The notes: a model not told the origin generated them from the sequence alone. A stretch of 64,000 bases of DNA from Faecalibacillus intestinalis (GCF_003024685.1 NZ_PYLQ01000013.1:1-64000); one strand, 5' to 3'; shown: positions 43,709 through 54,242, counted from the stretch's first letter. Numbers and translations: made by a program.

Positions 43709-44155
43709 GTGGAACAAACAGTAAGTAAAATTGAAGAATTATTAGAGAAGCCATGCTATGTGATAGATTTTCTTCCTGAACAGGTAAAACCAAGTTCAAG
43801 AGGACAATTTTTTGATGTGGAATGTTATTTACTCAATAGTGATAAACATTTTTTGCTGAAAGATAAATTTGTAAATATCATTATAAAATTAATGTGTTAT
43901 TATCATGTATCTATACAATTGGATGATTGGATTGACCGACCATCTTTACAAATATTAGAGGATGCAATCAATACAATCATGAATAACCATTCAGGTTGGT
44001 TGAATATATTGCTTCCAGATGAAACTGTTCTTGTGGTTTTTGAGTGGGATAACTTAAATTTAACAGTGTATAATCCATCAAAGGAAATACAGGCACTTAT
44101 GCAAAAGATAGCTTGTTCAGAAGGCCTTTTTTGGCGAAAATCAGATATGATTTGA
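43709..44155 (+). CDS. Hypothetical protein
   Basis: 148 residues from a GTG start at 43709 with GAGGATGGG upstream. No family recognised. Alpha/beta-looking sequence without TM or signal: VIDFLPEQVKPSSRGQFFDVECYLL, then a helix-rich LKDKFVNIIIKLMCYYHVSIQLDDWI and a C-terminal ILLPDETVLVVFEWDNLNLTVYNPS that has the strand-turn-strand look of a small cytosolic binding protein. Monocistronic, between the thiN terminator and rpiR. Its base composition matches its neighbours. Confidence 0.6.
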   Translation: MEQTVSKIEELLEKPCYVIDFLPEQVKPSSRGQFFDVECYLLNSDKHFLLKDKFVNIIIKLMCYYHVSIQLDDWIDRPSLQILEDAINTIMNNHSGWLNILLPDETVLVVFEWDNLNLTVYNPSKEIQALMQKIACSEGLFWRKSDMI

Positions 44156-44328
44156 TAATATTTCAAAATTAGAAATGTTTTATAAGAGAAGCAAATAATT
44201 CTTATATAAAATAAATTAATGGAGGGTGTTTGTTTTTATATAATAACATGAAAAGATTTTTTGTAGAAAAACTGTGTTTTTGTTTTCTTTTTTATTATAT
44301 GCTATGATATCAAAAAGGATGTGATGGT

Positions 44329-45222
44329 ATGTTATTAATTGATAAACTAACAAATAAAGTTGATTTTTCTAAAAGTGAAATTATAATTGCTGATTTTATT
44401 ATTCAATTAGGAGAAAAGATAAAAAATTATTCAGCAAGAAGTATTGCTAAAGAAACTTATACATCACCAGCGACTGTTTTAAATTTATGTAAGAAAATAG
44501 GTATTGAAGGTTTTGATAACTTTAAGAAGGCTTATTTAAGTGAAATTGAGTATTTAAATCAACAATTTGGAGTAGTTGATCCTAATTTACCCTTTGATCA
44601 AGGAGATACTATTTTTAAAATTGCTAATAAAATGGGTTCTTTATATGAAGAAACAATTAAAGATACATTATCTTTATTACATCATGATTTATTTCAAAAA
44701 GCTGTTCAATTATTAAATAATAATAACAATATTCATATTTATTCATATGGAACAGCTTTAAATATAGCAGAATCATTTAAAGAAAAAATGATGAAAATAG
44801 GAAAGAATGTATATATTACTAATAATTTAAATTATCAACGTTATGAAGTAAATTGTATTCCTAAAGGGGATTGTGTGATTTTTATTTCTTATTCTGGGGA
44901 AACCAAGACACTTATCAATATGGCAAAAACATGTCAAAAGAAAAATATTCCTTTTTTAAGTTTAACTTCTTTTGGAGAAAATACGTTAAGTCAAATGAGT
45001 GATGCTAAATTGTATATTTCTACAAGAGAAAATTTAACGCATAATATTGCAAATTTTAATAGTAATTTATCTATTTATTTTTTATTGGATTTATTGTATG
45101 CTTCTTATTTTTCTTTAGATTATGAAAATAATTTTAATAAAAAATTACAACTTACATCTAAATCAGAAAGTACAAGACATTCTTCAAATCCAATATTAAT
45201 GGATGAATCTAAACAGTGTTAA
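44329..45222 (+). CDS. MurR/RpiR family transcriptional regulator
   Basis: 297 residues. N-terminal HTH_6 domain (residues 1-77, IADFIIQLGEKIKNYSARSIAKETYTSPATVLNLCKKIG, with the recognition helix SPATVLNLCKKIGIEGFDNF), C-terminal SIS sugar-phosphate-binding domain (IHIYSYGTALNIAESFKEKMMKIGK, VIFISYSGETKTLINMA). It should sense a sugar phosphate, here probably a phosphorylated beta-glucoside, and control the GH1/PTS block that starts 113 nt downstream. Start by AAAGGATGTG before ATG. Confidence 0.92.
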   Translation: MLLIDKLTNKVDFSKSEIIIADFIIQLGEKIKNYSARSIAKETYTSPATVLNLCKKIGIEGFDNFKKAYLSEIEYLNQQFGVVDPNLPFDQGDTIFKIANKMGSLYEETIKDTLSLLHHDLFQKAVQLLNNNNNIHIYSYGTALNIAESFKEKMMKIGKNVYITNNLNYQRYEVNCIPKGDCVIFISYSGETKTLINMAKTCQKKNIPFLSLTSFGENTLSQMSDAKLYISTRENLTHNIANFNSNLSIYFLLDLLYASYFSLDYENNFNKKLQLTSKSESTRHSSNPILMDESKQC

Positions 45223-45258
45223 ATAATAAAAAATATTTAATTCTAAAATTTTTAAACA

Positions 45259-45287
45259 TTGTTAAAAACGAAAGCTATTCAATTATA
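45259..45287 (+). promoter_or_regulatory. Probable promoter of the GH1-PTS operon
   Basis: TTGTTA (45259-45264), 17-nt spacer, ATTATA (45282-45287; TATAAA at 45284 overlaps). Transcription would start near 45294, inside the left arm of the hairpin that follows. Confidence 0.45.
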
Positions 45288-45332
45288 AAAGCCTTTCTTC
45301 TATGTTTTAATAACCATAGAAGGAGGGCTTTT
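45287..45332 (+). promoter_or_regulatory. 18-bp hairpin enclosing the GH1 ribosome-binding site
   Basis: AAAAGCCTTTCTTCTATG (45287-45304) pairs throughout with CATAGAAGGAGGGCTTTT (45315-45332), 18 bp with two G-U pairs, around a 10-nt A/T loop. AGGAGG (45321-45326) is inside the right arm, 9 nt from the GH1 ATG, and the arm ends in a T5 tract. It may terminate transcription from upstream, block translation until opened, or both; the DNA palindrome could also be an RpiR operator. Confidence 0.8.
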
Positions 45333-45335
45333 TAA

Positions 45336-46742
<1,407 letters not shown>

Positions 46743-46751
46743 GAGGAGAAA

Positions 46752-48038
46752 ATGATGAATAGTTTTTTTGATAAAATGGGTGAGAAACTGATGCCATTTG
46801 CATCTAAAGTAAGTGCAAATCGTTATTTAAATGCGATTAAAGAAGGTTTCTTTGGCGTAATGCCAGTTATTATTGTTGGTTCTTTATTCTTACTTTTTAC
46901 AAGTATTCCTATTAATGGTTATAGTGAATTTATGACAGGACTTTTAGGGGAAAATTGGAGTCAAATATTTATGGTTCCTTATCGTATGAGTTATGGAATC
47001 ATGTCTATTTATGTAGTTGTAGGAATTGCACGCTCTCTTGCACATTTTTATAAAGTAGATACAAGAGAGTCAATTGTTGTATCATTTATTGCTATCTTCA
47101 TGTTAACACCTGTTTTAGTAACAGAAGATGGACTAAAAGGATTACCACTTGATAATTTTAGTGCATCAGGATTATTTTTAGCAATTATTACAACTTGTTT
47201 AGCAGTAGAAATCTTTAGATTTGTTGTTCAAAAAGGATGGACAATTAAATTACCAGATTCAGTACCTCAAAATGTTGCTAAACCATTTGAAGCTTTAATT
47301 CCAGTAGCTATTATCTTTATTATTTTTAACTTTGTAAGAATTGGTTTTGAAATGACAAGTTTCAAAAGTGCACAAAATTTCATTTTTACAATGTTACAAC
47401 AACCATTACAATCTATTGGTAGTACATTACCAGCTACAATTTTAGTTTTATTAATAGAATCAATTTTATGGATCTTTGGTTTACATGGATCAAGTATTGT
47501 TTCTTCAGTAATGAATCCTATTTGGAGATCATTATCTGCTGAAAACGCTGCAGCAATTGGACTTGGAAAAGCTGCTACACATATTGTCAATTATCAATTT
47601 ATTGCTAACTTTGTTAAATTAGGAGGAACTGCAGCTACTTTAGGATTAGCACTTGTTATTGTCTTTACTGCTAAATCATCTAGATATAAAGCTTTAGGTA
47701 AATTATCATTAATTCCTTCATTATTTAATATTAATGAACCATTGATCTTTGGTATGCCAATTGTTTTAAATCCAATTATGGCTATTCCATTTGTGATTGC
47801 TAATATTACAATGGCAATTGTCACTTATGCTTCTACATATATTGGATTAGTCCCAGTAAGTATTGGAGTTGAAGTTCCTTGGACAACACCACCAATTATT
47901 TCAGGTTTCTTATTATGTGGTATTAGAGGAGCTTTATTACAAATTGTATTATTATTAATTTCAATGGCTATCTATTATCCATTCTTTAAAATGTTAGATA
48001 AACAAGAAGTCAAAAAGGAATCTATTGAAAAGGCATAA
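46752..48038 (+). CDS. PTS EIIC, lactose/cellobiose (CelB) family
   Basis: 428 residues, about ten TM segments. MPFASKVSANRYLNAIKEGFFGVMPVIIVGSLFLLF is the family N-terminus; the GLHGSSIVSSVMNPIW stretch and the NEPLIFGMPIVLNPIMAIPF segment form the sugar-binding site of EIIC of the Lac family. Imports and, with EIIA/EIIB from elsewhere, phosphorylates a beta-glucoside such as cellobiose. Neither EIIA nor EIIB is in the window. AGGAGG precedes the ATG. Confidence 0.94.
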   Translation: MMNSFFDKMGEKLMPFASKVSANRYLNAIKEGFFGVMPVIIVGSLFLLFTSIPINGYSEFMTGLLGENWSQIFMVPYRMSYGIMSIYVVVGIARSLAHFYKVDTRESIVVSFIAIFMLTPVLVTEDGLKGLPLDNFSASGLFLAIITTCLAVEIFRFVVQKGWTIKLPDSVPQNVAKPFEALIPVAIIFIIFNFVRIGFEMTSFKSAQNFIFTMLQQPLQSIGSTLPATILVLLIESILWIFGLHGSSIVSSVMNPIWRSLSAENAAAIGLGKAATHIVNYQFIANFVKLGGTAATLGLALVIVFTAKSSRYKALGKLSLIPSLFNINEPLIFGMPIVLNPIMAIPFVIANITMAIVTYASTYIGLVPVSIGVEVPWTTPPIISGFLLCGIRGALLQIVLLLISMAIYYPFFKMLDKQEVKKESIEKA

Positions 48039-48050
48039 TTGCCTTTTCTT
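48029..48050 (+). terminator. Weak terminator after EIIC
   Basis: AAAGGCA / TGCCTTT around the stop codon with TTCTTT; probably leaky, since GGGGG and the next ATG follow in 20 nt. Confidence 0.4.
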
Positions 48051-48068
48051 TAATATAGGGGGAAAAAT

Positions 48069-49184
48069 ATGTTATATAAATATGAAGAAGATTATGTTGA
48101 ACAAGAAGCTGATTATTCTATAGAACTTTTAAAACAGTTAGCAACTATTCCAGCACCATCTTATCATGAAGAAAAAAGAGCACAATTTTGTAAACAGTGG
48201 TTTAAAGAAAGAGGTATTGAGACAACAATTGATAAGATGAATAATGTTGTTATTAAAATGTTTGATGATAATCAAGATATTGCTGTATTTTGTGGGCATC
48301 TTGATGTTGTTTTTGCTGATATGGAACCGTTAAAAATAACACAAAAAGGGAATTATTTATATGGACCAGGAGTAGGAGATGATACAGCTAATGTTGTTCA
48401 TTTAATGCAAGTGATTCATTATATTCACCTTCATCATTTACATGGAAAGACAGGTGTTTTATTTGTTTTAAATACGTGTGAAGAAGGATTAGGAAATTCT
48501 AATGGGTGTCGTTATATTGTTGAACAGTATAAAAACCGTATTAAATCATTTATTTCTTTTGATGGATATTTGAATCAGTGTACAAATAGTGCTGTAGGTT
48601 CTAAACGTTATCGTTTGACTGTTCATTGTCAAGGAGGACATTCTTATGCTGATTTTGGTAAAGAAAATGCTATTGAGACTTTAAGTAAAATTATGTATGA
48701 ATTAAGTCATCAACAAATACCAACAGAAGCTAAAACAACTTATAATTTTGGAAAAATAGAAGGTGGAACAACAATTAATGCAATTGCTTCTACAGCTACA
48801 TTACTTTATGAATATCGTTCTTCTATGCAAAACTGTTTAGATATCATGGAGAAACAATTTCAAGAAATTGTTTCTCACTATTCAAATGTAGAAATTGAAA
48901 TTTTAGGAGTAAGACCTGGAAATGGTTTATTAAATAGAGAGAAATTTGAAAAATTTACAGATCATAATATGAGATTGATTAAAGAATATTATTTAGATGA
49001 TGTAGAAAAATGTGCTAATGGTACAGATTCAAATATTCCTTTATCTTATGGAATATGTGCTAATACGATTGGAACTTTAATGGGAGAAAAAGCACATACT
49101 TATGATGAATGGATTGATTTAGATTCTTATAAGATAGGTTTTAAAGTCATGATGAATATTATTTTAGAATATTTTAGGGATTAA
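48069..49184 (+). CDS. M20 family metallopeptidase
   Basis: 371 residues. Zn-dependent amidohydrolase/peptidase: CGHLDVVF (His, Asp ligand), GPGVGDDTANV (bridging Asp), TCEEGLGN (catalytic and metal Glu), the lid domain (YRLTVHCQGGHSYADFG to TTINAIASTATLLYEYR), and a final TLMGEKAHTYDEWI with His. Could be a dipeptidase, carboxypeptidase or deacylase; position after a PTS gene hints at glycoside or amino-sugar substrates, by inference. Two nt before the next gene. Confidence 0.88.
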   Translation: MLYKYEEDYVEQEADYSIELLKQLATIPAPSYHEEKRAQFCKQWFKERGIETTIDKMNNVVIKMFDDNQDIAVFCGHLDVVFADMEPLKITQKGNYLYGPGVGDDTANVVHLMQVIHYIHLHHLHGKTGVLFVLNTCEEGLGNSNGCRYIVEQYKNRIKSFISFDGYLNQCTNSAVGSKRYRLTVHCQGGHSYADFGKENAIETLSKIMYELSHQQIPTEAKTTYNFGKIEGGTTINAIASTATLLYEYRSSMQNCLDIMEKQFQEIVSHYSNVEIEILGVRPGNGLLNREKFEKFTDHNMRLIKEYYLDDVEKCANGTDSNIPLSYGICANTIGTLMGEKAHTYDEWIDLDSYKIGFKVMMNIILEYFRD

Positions 49185-49185
49185 A

Positions 49186-50082
49186 ATGAGTGTTTATTTA
49201 GTAATTAATAAAATTTTACAATTGTTTATGATGATTGTTTTAGGTTTTATCTTAGGAAAAATGAAAGATTTTGATGAGAGTTTTATTGATAAAATGAATC
49301 GTTTTGTTTTAAATATAACAATGCCTTGTTTAATTATTTCATCTGTAAGTGCCAATAAAAATGGTATTCCTTATCAAGATTTATTTTTATCAATGATTAT
49401 TTTAATTATTATATTACCTATTTTTGCTTATTTGTGTTTGAAAATAAGTTCTTTAAAAGATAAATCACTCTATTTATTTATGATAATCTACCCTAATGTA
49501 GGTTTCATTGGTTTTCCTCTATTACAATCATTATTTGGTAAACAATCGCTTTTATTAACAGCTTTAATCAATATGCCTTTTAATCTATCATTGTTTACTT
49601 TAGGAATGATGATTATGTCAAATAATAAATCATTTCAAATAAAAAAACTCATTACGCCAGGAATTATTGCTTCATTGATTGCAGTGTTATTATATATTTT
49701 TTCAATATCATTACCTGAAACATTGTTACAACCTATTCAATTGATAGGTAATATGACAACACCATTAGCAATGATTATTATTGGAGCAACACTTTCTAAA
49801 TATCCTATCAAGAAAATATTACTCGATAGAAAGATTTACTTATTTACAATATTCATTGATTTAATCATTCCAATGATTTTTTCACCATTAGTTCATTTTC
49901 TTATCAAAGATACAATGATTCAAGCAATGACGATGATTATTTTAGGGATGCCTGTAGCTAATGGTGCTGTTTTATTTGCGAAAAGATATCAACAAAATGA
50001 ATTTTTAGCAGCAAAAACAGTTTTTCTATCAACTTTATTATCAATTATAACAATACCGGTGGTGGCTCTATGTTTCATTTAA
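49186..50082 (+). CDS. AEC (auxin efflux carrier) family transporter
   Basis: 298 residues, about ten hydrophobic segments in two five-helix halves. Start MSVYLVINKILQLFMMIVLGFILGKMKDFDESFIDKMNRFVLNITMPCLIISSVSANK with the conserved NITMPC; second half MTTPLAMIIIGATLSKYPIKKILLDRK and GMPVANGAVLFAKRY. Usually exports or takes up organic anions. Overlaps yitT by 13 nt and follows the M20 gene by 1 nt, so same operon. Confidence 0.9.
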   Translation: MSVYLVINKILQLFMMIVLGFILGKMKDFDESFIDKMNRFVLNITMPCLIISSVSANKNGIPYQDLFLSMIILIIILPIFAYLCLKISSLKDKSLYLFMIIYPNVGFIGFPLLQSLFGKQSLLLTALINMPFNLSLFTLGMMIMSNNKSFQIKKLITPGIIASLIAVLLYIFSISLPETLLQPIQLIGNMTTPLAMIIIGATLSKYPIKKILLDRKIYLFTIFIDLIIPMIFSPLVHFLIKDTMIQAMTMIILGMPVANGAVLFAKRYQQNEFLAAKTVFLSTLLSIITIPVVALCFI

Positions 50083-50930
50083 ATAAAAAATGTTTTTTAA
50101 CATTGATAACAGTTATTTTAGGTGCTTTTGTACAAGCTTATGTCATTAAAGTCTTTATTCAACCAGCTAATTTATTATCAAGTGGATTTACAGGAGTTGC
50201 GATATTGATTGAAAAGATTACATCAACTTATTTTCATTTCTCATTTTCTACTTCTTTAGGAATGATTGTATTAAATGTACCAGTAGCTATTTTATGTTAT
50301 AAAAGTATTAGTCCTAGATTTACGTTCTTTTCTTTATTAGAAGTTTTTCTAGCAAGTTTCTTTTTAAAAATAATTCATTTTCCACCTTTTTTTGATGATA
50401 CTTTATTGAATGTGATTTTTGGTGGAACTCTTTATGGATTAATGACGGCAAGTATTTTAAAAATGAATGCTTCAACAGGAGGAACAGATTTTGTTGCATT
50501 ATATATTTCTAATAAAAAAGGAAAATCGATTTGGAGCTATGTTTTTATTTTTAATTCAATTATATTATTGATTTTTGGATTTATGTTTGGTTGGATCCAT
50601 GCAGGATATTCTATTTTATTTCAATTTATTTCTACTAGAACAATAGATTTATTTTATCATCGTTATGAACGCGTTACTTTACAAGTAACAACAAAAAAAG
50701 CACAAGCTGTGATGGATAAATATATTAAAAATTATCGACATGGAATATCATGTGTTGAAGCTATTGGAGGATATAGTCATGAAAAGATGTATTTATTACA
50801 TACAGTTGTTTCTAGTTATGAGGTTTTAGATATTGTAGAGTTAATGAAAACAGTAGATTCTCATATTATTGTTAATGTTATAAAAACTGAAAATTTTTTT
50901 GGTGGCTTTTATCGCCCACCGATTGATTAA
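50070..50930 (+). CDS. YitT family membrane protein
   Basis: 286 residues. DUF161 membrane domain, five to six TMs (VILGAFVQAYVIKVFIQPANLLSSGFTGVAILI, NASTGGTDFVALYISNKKGKSIWSYVFIFN), then a C-terminal DUF2179 cytosolic domain (YRHGISCVEAIGGYSHEKMYLLHTVVSSYEVLDIVELMKTVD, IVNVIKTENFFGGFYRPP). Function unknown in general. Start inside the AEC gene; terminator right after the stop. Confidence 0.93.
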   Translation: MFHLNKKCFLTLITVILGAFVQAYVIKVFIQPANLLSSGFTGVAILIEKITSTYFHFSFSTSLGMIVLNVPVAILCYKSISPRFTFFSLLEVFLASFFLKIIHFPPFFDDTLLNVIFGGTLYGLMTASILKMNASTGGTDFVALYISNKKGKSIWSYVFIFNSIILLIFGFMFGWIHAGYSILFQFISTRTIDLFYHRYERVTLQVTTKKAQAVMDKYIKNYRHGISCVEAIGGYSHEKMYLLHTVVSSYEVLDIVELMKTVDSHIIVNVIKTENFFGGFYRPPID

Positions 50931-50958
50931 AGCAATTGAAAGATTGCTTTTTTCTTTT
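50930..50958 (+). terminator. Terminator of the GH1-yitT block
   Basis: AAAGCAAT / ATTGCTTT perfect 8-bp stem with a short loop and T-rich tail. Confidence 0.75.
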
Positions 50959-51008
50959 TAAAAAAGAGTTATAATAATAGAAAGAGTTAAATAATGTTTC
51001 TAAAGAGA

Positions 51009-51064
51009 TTGACAATGGAGAATTATATGTTATACTTAAGTAGTAATCATTCCTAATAAGGAAT
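51009..51064 (+). promoter_or_regulatory. Promoter and leader palindrome of the rubrerythrin gene
   Basis: TTGACA (51009-51014), 16-nt spacer, TATACT (51031-51036). In the 5' leader ATTCCT-AATA-AGGAAT (51049-51064) is a perfect palindrome just after the start site, a possible operator or mRNA hairpin. A PerR box is not convincingly present. Confidence 0.65.
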
Positions 51065-51085
51065 TAAAAAAAGGAGAAAAGAAAT

Positions 51086-51676
51086 ATGGCTAAATTTGTA
51101 TGTAAAGTATGTGGATATGTTTATGAAGGAGATGCAGCACCAGCTGAATGTCCAGTATGTCATGTAGGAGCTGACATGTTTGAAGAAGTAAAAGGTGAAA
51201 TGAAATTAGCGGCAGAACATGAATATGGTATTTACGCTAAAACTGTAAAAAATAATCCTGATATTAGTGATGAAGATAAAAAATATATCTTTGATCAATT
51301 AAAAGCAAACTTTGAAGGTGAATGTTCAGAAGTTGGTATGTATTTATGTATGGCAAGAATTGCTCATAGAGAAGGTTATCCTGAAATTGGTTTATATTGG
51401 GAAAAAGCTGCTTATGAAGAAGCAGAACATGCTGCTAAATTTGCTGAAATGTTAGGAGAAGACTTAGAACCAAATATGAAAGCAACTACTAAAGATAACT
51501 TAGCTTGGCGTGTTGATTGTGAATTTGGAGCAACAGCTGGTAAAGTTGAACTTGCTACATGTGCTAAAAAGAATAACTTAGATGCAATTCATGATACTGT
51601 TCATGAAATGGCTAGAGATGAAGCTAGACATGGTAAAGCTTTAAAAGGTTTATTAGATAGATATTTTGGGAAATAA
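51086..51676 (+). CDS. Reverse rubrerythrin (rubredoxin-ferritin-like peroxidase)
   Basis: 196 residues. Order is reversed from classical rubrerythrin: an N-terminal rubredoxin domain ([25 protein letters not shown], Cys4 iron) followed by the four-helix diiron domain ([62 protein letters not shown] with the ExxH ligands). NADH:rubredoxin-coupled reduction of H2O2 and O2 in anaerobes. AAAGGAG precedes the ATG; a strong promoter with a palindromic leader suggests stress control. Confidence 0.94.
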   Translation: MAKFVCKVCGYVYEGDAAPAECPVCHVGADMFEEVKGEMKLAAEHEYGIYAKTVKNNPDISDEDKKYIFDQLKANFEGECSEVGMYLCMARIAHREGYPEIGLYWEKAAYEEAEHAAKFAEMLGEDLEPNMKATTKDNLAWRVDCEFGATAGKVELATCAKKNNLDAIHDTVHEMARDEARHGKALKGLLDRYFGK

Positions 51677-51696
51677 TAGAATTATTGAATTATAGA

Positions 51697-51726
51697 AGGG
51701 CTCAATTGAAATGAGCTCTTTTTATC
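51697..51726 (+). terminator. Terminator of the rubrerythrin gene
   Basis: AGGGCTCA / TGAGCTCT stem with one G-U pair and T5. Confidence 0.75.
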
Positions 51727-51810
51727 TACAGTAGTAATTAAATTCTCAAAAATTAAAATATTATAATCAAAAAAATGTGAAAGATATTTATTGAAGTATG
51801 ATAGTATTAA

Positions 51811-51846
51811 GTTGCTAGATATAAATATTTAGCAACGCCTTTTTTA
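51811..51846 (+). terminator. Orphan terminator
   Basis: GTTGCTA (51811-51817) / TAGCAAC (51830-51836) with GCC then T6. No reading frame ends here, so it likely belonged to a gene now lost at this recombined boundary. Confidence 0.5.
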
Positions 51847-51866
51847 TTATTACTATACACTATCTA

Positions 51867-52770
51867 AATTATAACTTTAAATAAACATGCATCCTTCCCA
51901 CCTGCAGCGCCTGCACAAGCAACAGTTACAAAAAATTTAGAGTTTGCAGAAGCTAAAGGAAATGAAACTGATGGTGTTTATAATGTTGAAAAAACATCTA
52001 AGTTAAATTTTGCTACAGCATTCCCACATGCAGGGCTATATGAATATAATGTAAAAGAAACTCAAGGTACTGATAAAGGAATGACATATTCTACAAAAGA
52101 ATATCGTTTAAGAGTTTATGTAGCAAACAATACAGATAAGTCTACATACATTAAATCTATAACTGTAGTAGATACAGAAACTGGAGAAAAACCAGATAAG
52201 TTATCATTTAAAAATACGTATGAAAAAAATGGTGGGGAAGATTTTAAAGAAAATCAAGCCTTAGTTGTAGAAAAACAAACAGTAGGAGAATTAGCAGATA
52301 AAACTAAAAACTTTACTTTCAGATTAACATTAAGAAAAGCAAAGACAGCAAAAGATGAAACAATCATCGGAAAAATTGGAAATAAAGAAGTAAAATTTAC
52401 ATATGGAGAAGAAAAAGAATTCCAATTACGTGATGGTGAACAATTAGTATTTGAAAAACTACCAGCAGGGACAAGATACAACGCAGTCGAAGTTGGTGAA
52501 ACTGATGGATATACACCAAAAGTAAAAGTCATCGAAGACGGTAAACAAAACGCAGATAAAGCAGGAACAGATGCAGGTGATTTATCAAGTGCTGCAACAG
52601 GACAAACAAACTTAGTAGGTGAAAAAGAAAATAGAGTAACATTTGTCAATACTTATAAAGATGTAGCAGTAACAGGAATTATCACAAACAATATGCCATT
52701 TATCGTATTAGCTGGATTATTAGCAAGTGCAATCATTGTTTTAGCTGTTGCTAAAAAGAAAAATGTCTGA
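51867..52770 (+). pseudogene. Truncated pilin-type surface protein with isopeptide domains and C-terminal anchor
   Basis: The frame is open from about 51867 with no usable start. It reads PAAPAQATVTKNLEFAEAKG, GVYNVEKTSKLNFATAFPHAGLYEYNVKETQG and EYRLRVYVAN, i.e. a Spy0128-like domain with an internal gap, then a second domain (VVEKQTVGELADKTKNFTFRLTL...RVTFVNTY) and an anchor KDVAVTGIITNNMPFIVLAGLL with a TM and a Lys-rich tail. The VTG before the hydrophobic stretch resembles an atypical sorting signal rather than LPxTG. The N-terminus and probably part of domain 1 are missing. No pilus or sortase genes are nearby. Confidence 0.7.
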
Positions 52771-52953
52771 ATAATTTGTAAGTTTTCTACAATAGATAAA
52801 CAAAGGGCCTTTATATCATAGATGATTGCTATAGTATAAGAGCCTTTTTCTTTATGAAAAAAATATTATATCTTTGAAATAGTTTTATTCAAAAGAGTTT
52901 GTCAAGAAAAGTGTGCAAGTAATTTAACAATTACTAAAATAGGTTATTCAATT

Positions 52954-53416
52954 GTAAGTGTCAAATAAATAATGGATGAATTCAATACAATAAGGATGTA
53001 CTTAATAAGGAGGCGCATCTTTTTTGATAATTAGAGGAAAAGAAAAATGGAAGGAAGTTATCGAAGCACAGAAACAAAGTGGTTTGACAATTAAAAAGTA
53101 TTGTAATGACAATCCTATTTGTATTTCCAGCTTCTATAAACAAAAGGCTTTGATTCTTGATGAAGAAAATATTTTTATTCCTGTCATCATTGATAAAAGT
53201 AATGATTTTATTGATTTTGATATTGACCGTCATCGTATTTTCTGTTCCAAACAAAATTTCATGATTTTATTGGAGAACCTGCTATGCTTATCAATAATGA
53301 TGAAATCAAAAATATTTATGTTGCCAAGCAGTTTTGTGACATGAGAAAACAAATTGATGATCTTGCTTTGATTGTTACATCTCAGTTCAGCATGAATGTC
53401 TTGGATCATAGCCTGT
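52954..53416 (+). mobile_element. IS66-family insertion sequence remnant (left end)
   Basis: The left end begins GTAAGTGTCAAAT at 52954, in the style of IS66 terminal repeats (GTAAGCG). It contains tnpA and the first 44 or so codons of tnpB, then is cut by an inverted IS3 fragment at about 53417. The transposase gene tnpC is absent. Confidence 0.7.
53024..53344 (+). pseudogene. IS66-type accessory protein TnpA, relic
   Basis: 106 residues from a TTG start with AAGGAGG 10 nt upstream. KWKEVIEAQKQSGLTIKKYCNDNPICISSFYKQK is the TnpA/HTH-8-like helix-turn-helix of IS66 OrfA; the C-terminal part (about 30 residues beyond the FDIDRHRIF point) may be normal or frame-altered. tnpB overlaps from 53284 (MLINNDEIKNIYVAKQFCDMRKQIDDLALIVTSQFSMNVLDHSLFIF) and is cut off, so no transposition is possible from this copy alone. 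Confidence 0.65.
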
Positions 53417-54079
53417 TTATTTTTACTGATTTTTCACCAAGTTACATTTGGCTTCGTAGGATTATAATGTCTGTTTAATAGATTTTTTAGTTTGTCAGAG
53501 AAATCATGACTAATCGTTGTTTGAATATATGGCTTAATATATTTTGCCTTGAGATTGTTTTCCTTCATGATCGAGTAAACATATTTTTGACTTACCTTGT
53601 CACCCTTTTTGTTCAGTAGTTCTGTTATTTTTGGTGATCCATATATTTCATACGATTCCTTATGGGTTTTCTTTTGCTTTTCTTCCTTGACAGCTTTATA
53701 AATATCTGTTTTGTTTATTTTCCCAGTATGCCAATAGCCTTTTTTAACACTTCTAACGCATCTTGTGTATCTTTTAATTCTTTTCTTAATCTTGCAATTT
53801 CTTTAGCCTCATCACTAGAAAAATTACCAGATCCTCGAGACTCAATTTTATTGCTATTTTTATTTGCATCTTTTATCCATTTATGAATTGTACTATCTGC
53901 AATACCAAAACTTTTAGCAATAGAAACTTTGGATTCTTCAGGATGTTGGTTAGCATAATCTACAACTCCTTGTTTAAATTCATCATCAAATACTGGTTTT
54001 GTCATAGTCTTTCTCCATTTCTTTTTTTACTTATGACATTGTACCAAATGATGTTTAATTCTTCTATTTAACTTGTACA
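53417..54079 (-). mobile_element. IS3-family insertion sequence fragment
   Basis: Right boundary at the TGTACA end (54074-54079), followed inward on the minus strand by OrfA (54005-53715) and the first 100 or so codons of OrfB (about 53720-53420). The catalytic DDE part of OrfB is missing, cut where the IS66 remnant begins. An A6G slippery stretch at the OrfA/OrfB junction (minus-strand GTTAAAAAAGGC) is the usual IS3 frameshift site. Confidence 0.75.
53715..54005 (-). CDS. IS3-family transposase OrfA
   Basis: 96 residues. HTH DEFKQGVVDYANQHPEESKVSIAKSFGIADSTIHKWIKDANK, then a leucine-zipper-like helix EIARLRKELKDTQDALEVLKKAIGIL. It binds the IR ends and makes the OrfAB fusion by -1 frameshift. 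OrfB downstream reads KAVKEEKQKKTHKESYEIYGSPKITELLNKKGDKVSQKYVYSIMKENNLKAKY (HTH_21) before it is truncated, so the element is dead unless complemented. Confidence 0.85.
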   Translation of the reverse strand: MTKPVFDDEFKQGVVDYANQHPEESKVSIAKSFGIADSTIHKWIKDANKNSNKIESRGSGNFSSDEAKEIARLRKELKDTQDALEVLKKAIGILGK

Positions 54080-54242
54080 GTTTTTATACTAACATCAATA
54101 TTTATATTATTATACTGTGGTTTGGAAAAATAAAAAATTGTATTTCATCAACGTTTCATAAATGGTGTGTATAATATTATTGAAAGTAGTTATAAAAGGC
54201 TTTTGTTTAAAAAATAAAAGAGGAATAAAGGAGGATAAAATT

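Noticed and set aside
50962..50982. PerR box upstream of rubrerythrin
   Set aside because: TTATAATAATAG matches only one half of the TTATAATNATTATAA consensus and lies 30 nt or more upstream of the -35.
52254..52649. 131-residue minus-strand open frame opposite the pilin relic
   Set aside because: Antisense of the clear isopeptide-domain frame; no promoter or ribosome site.
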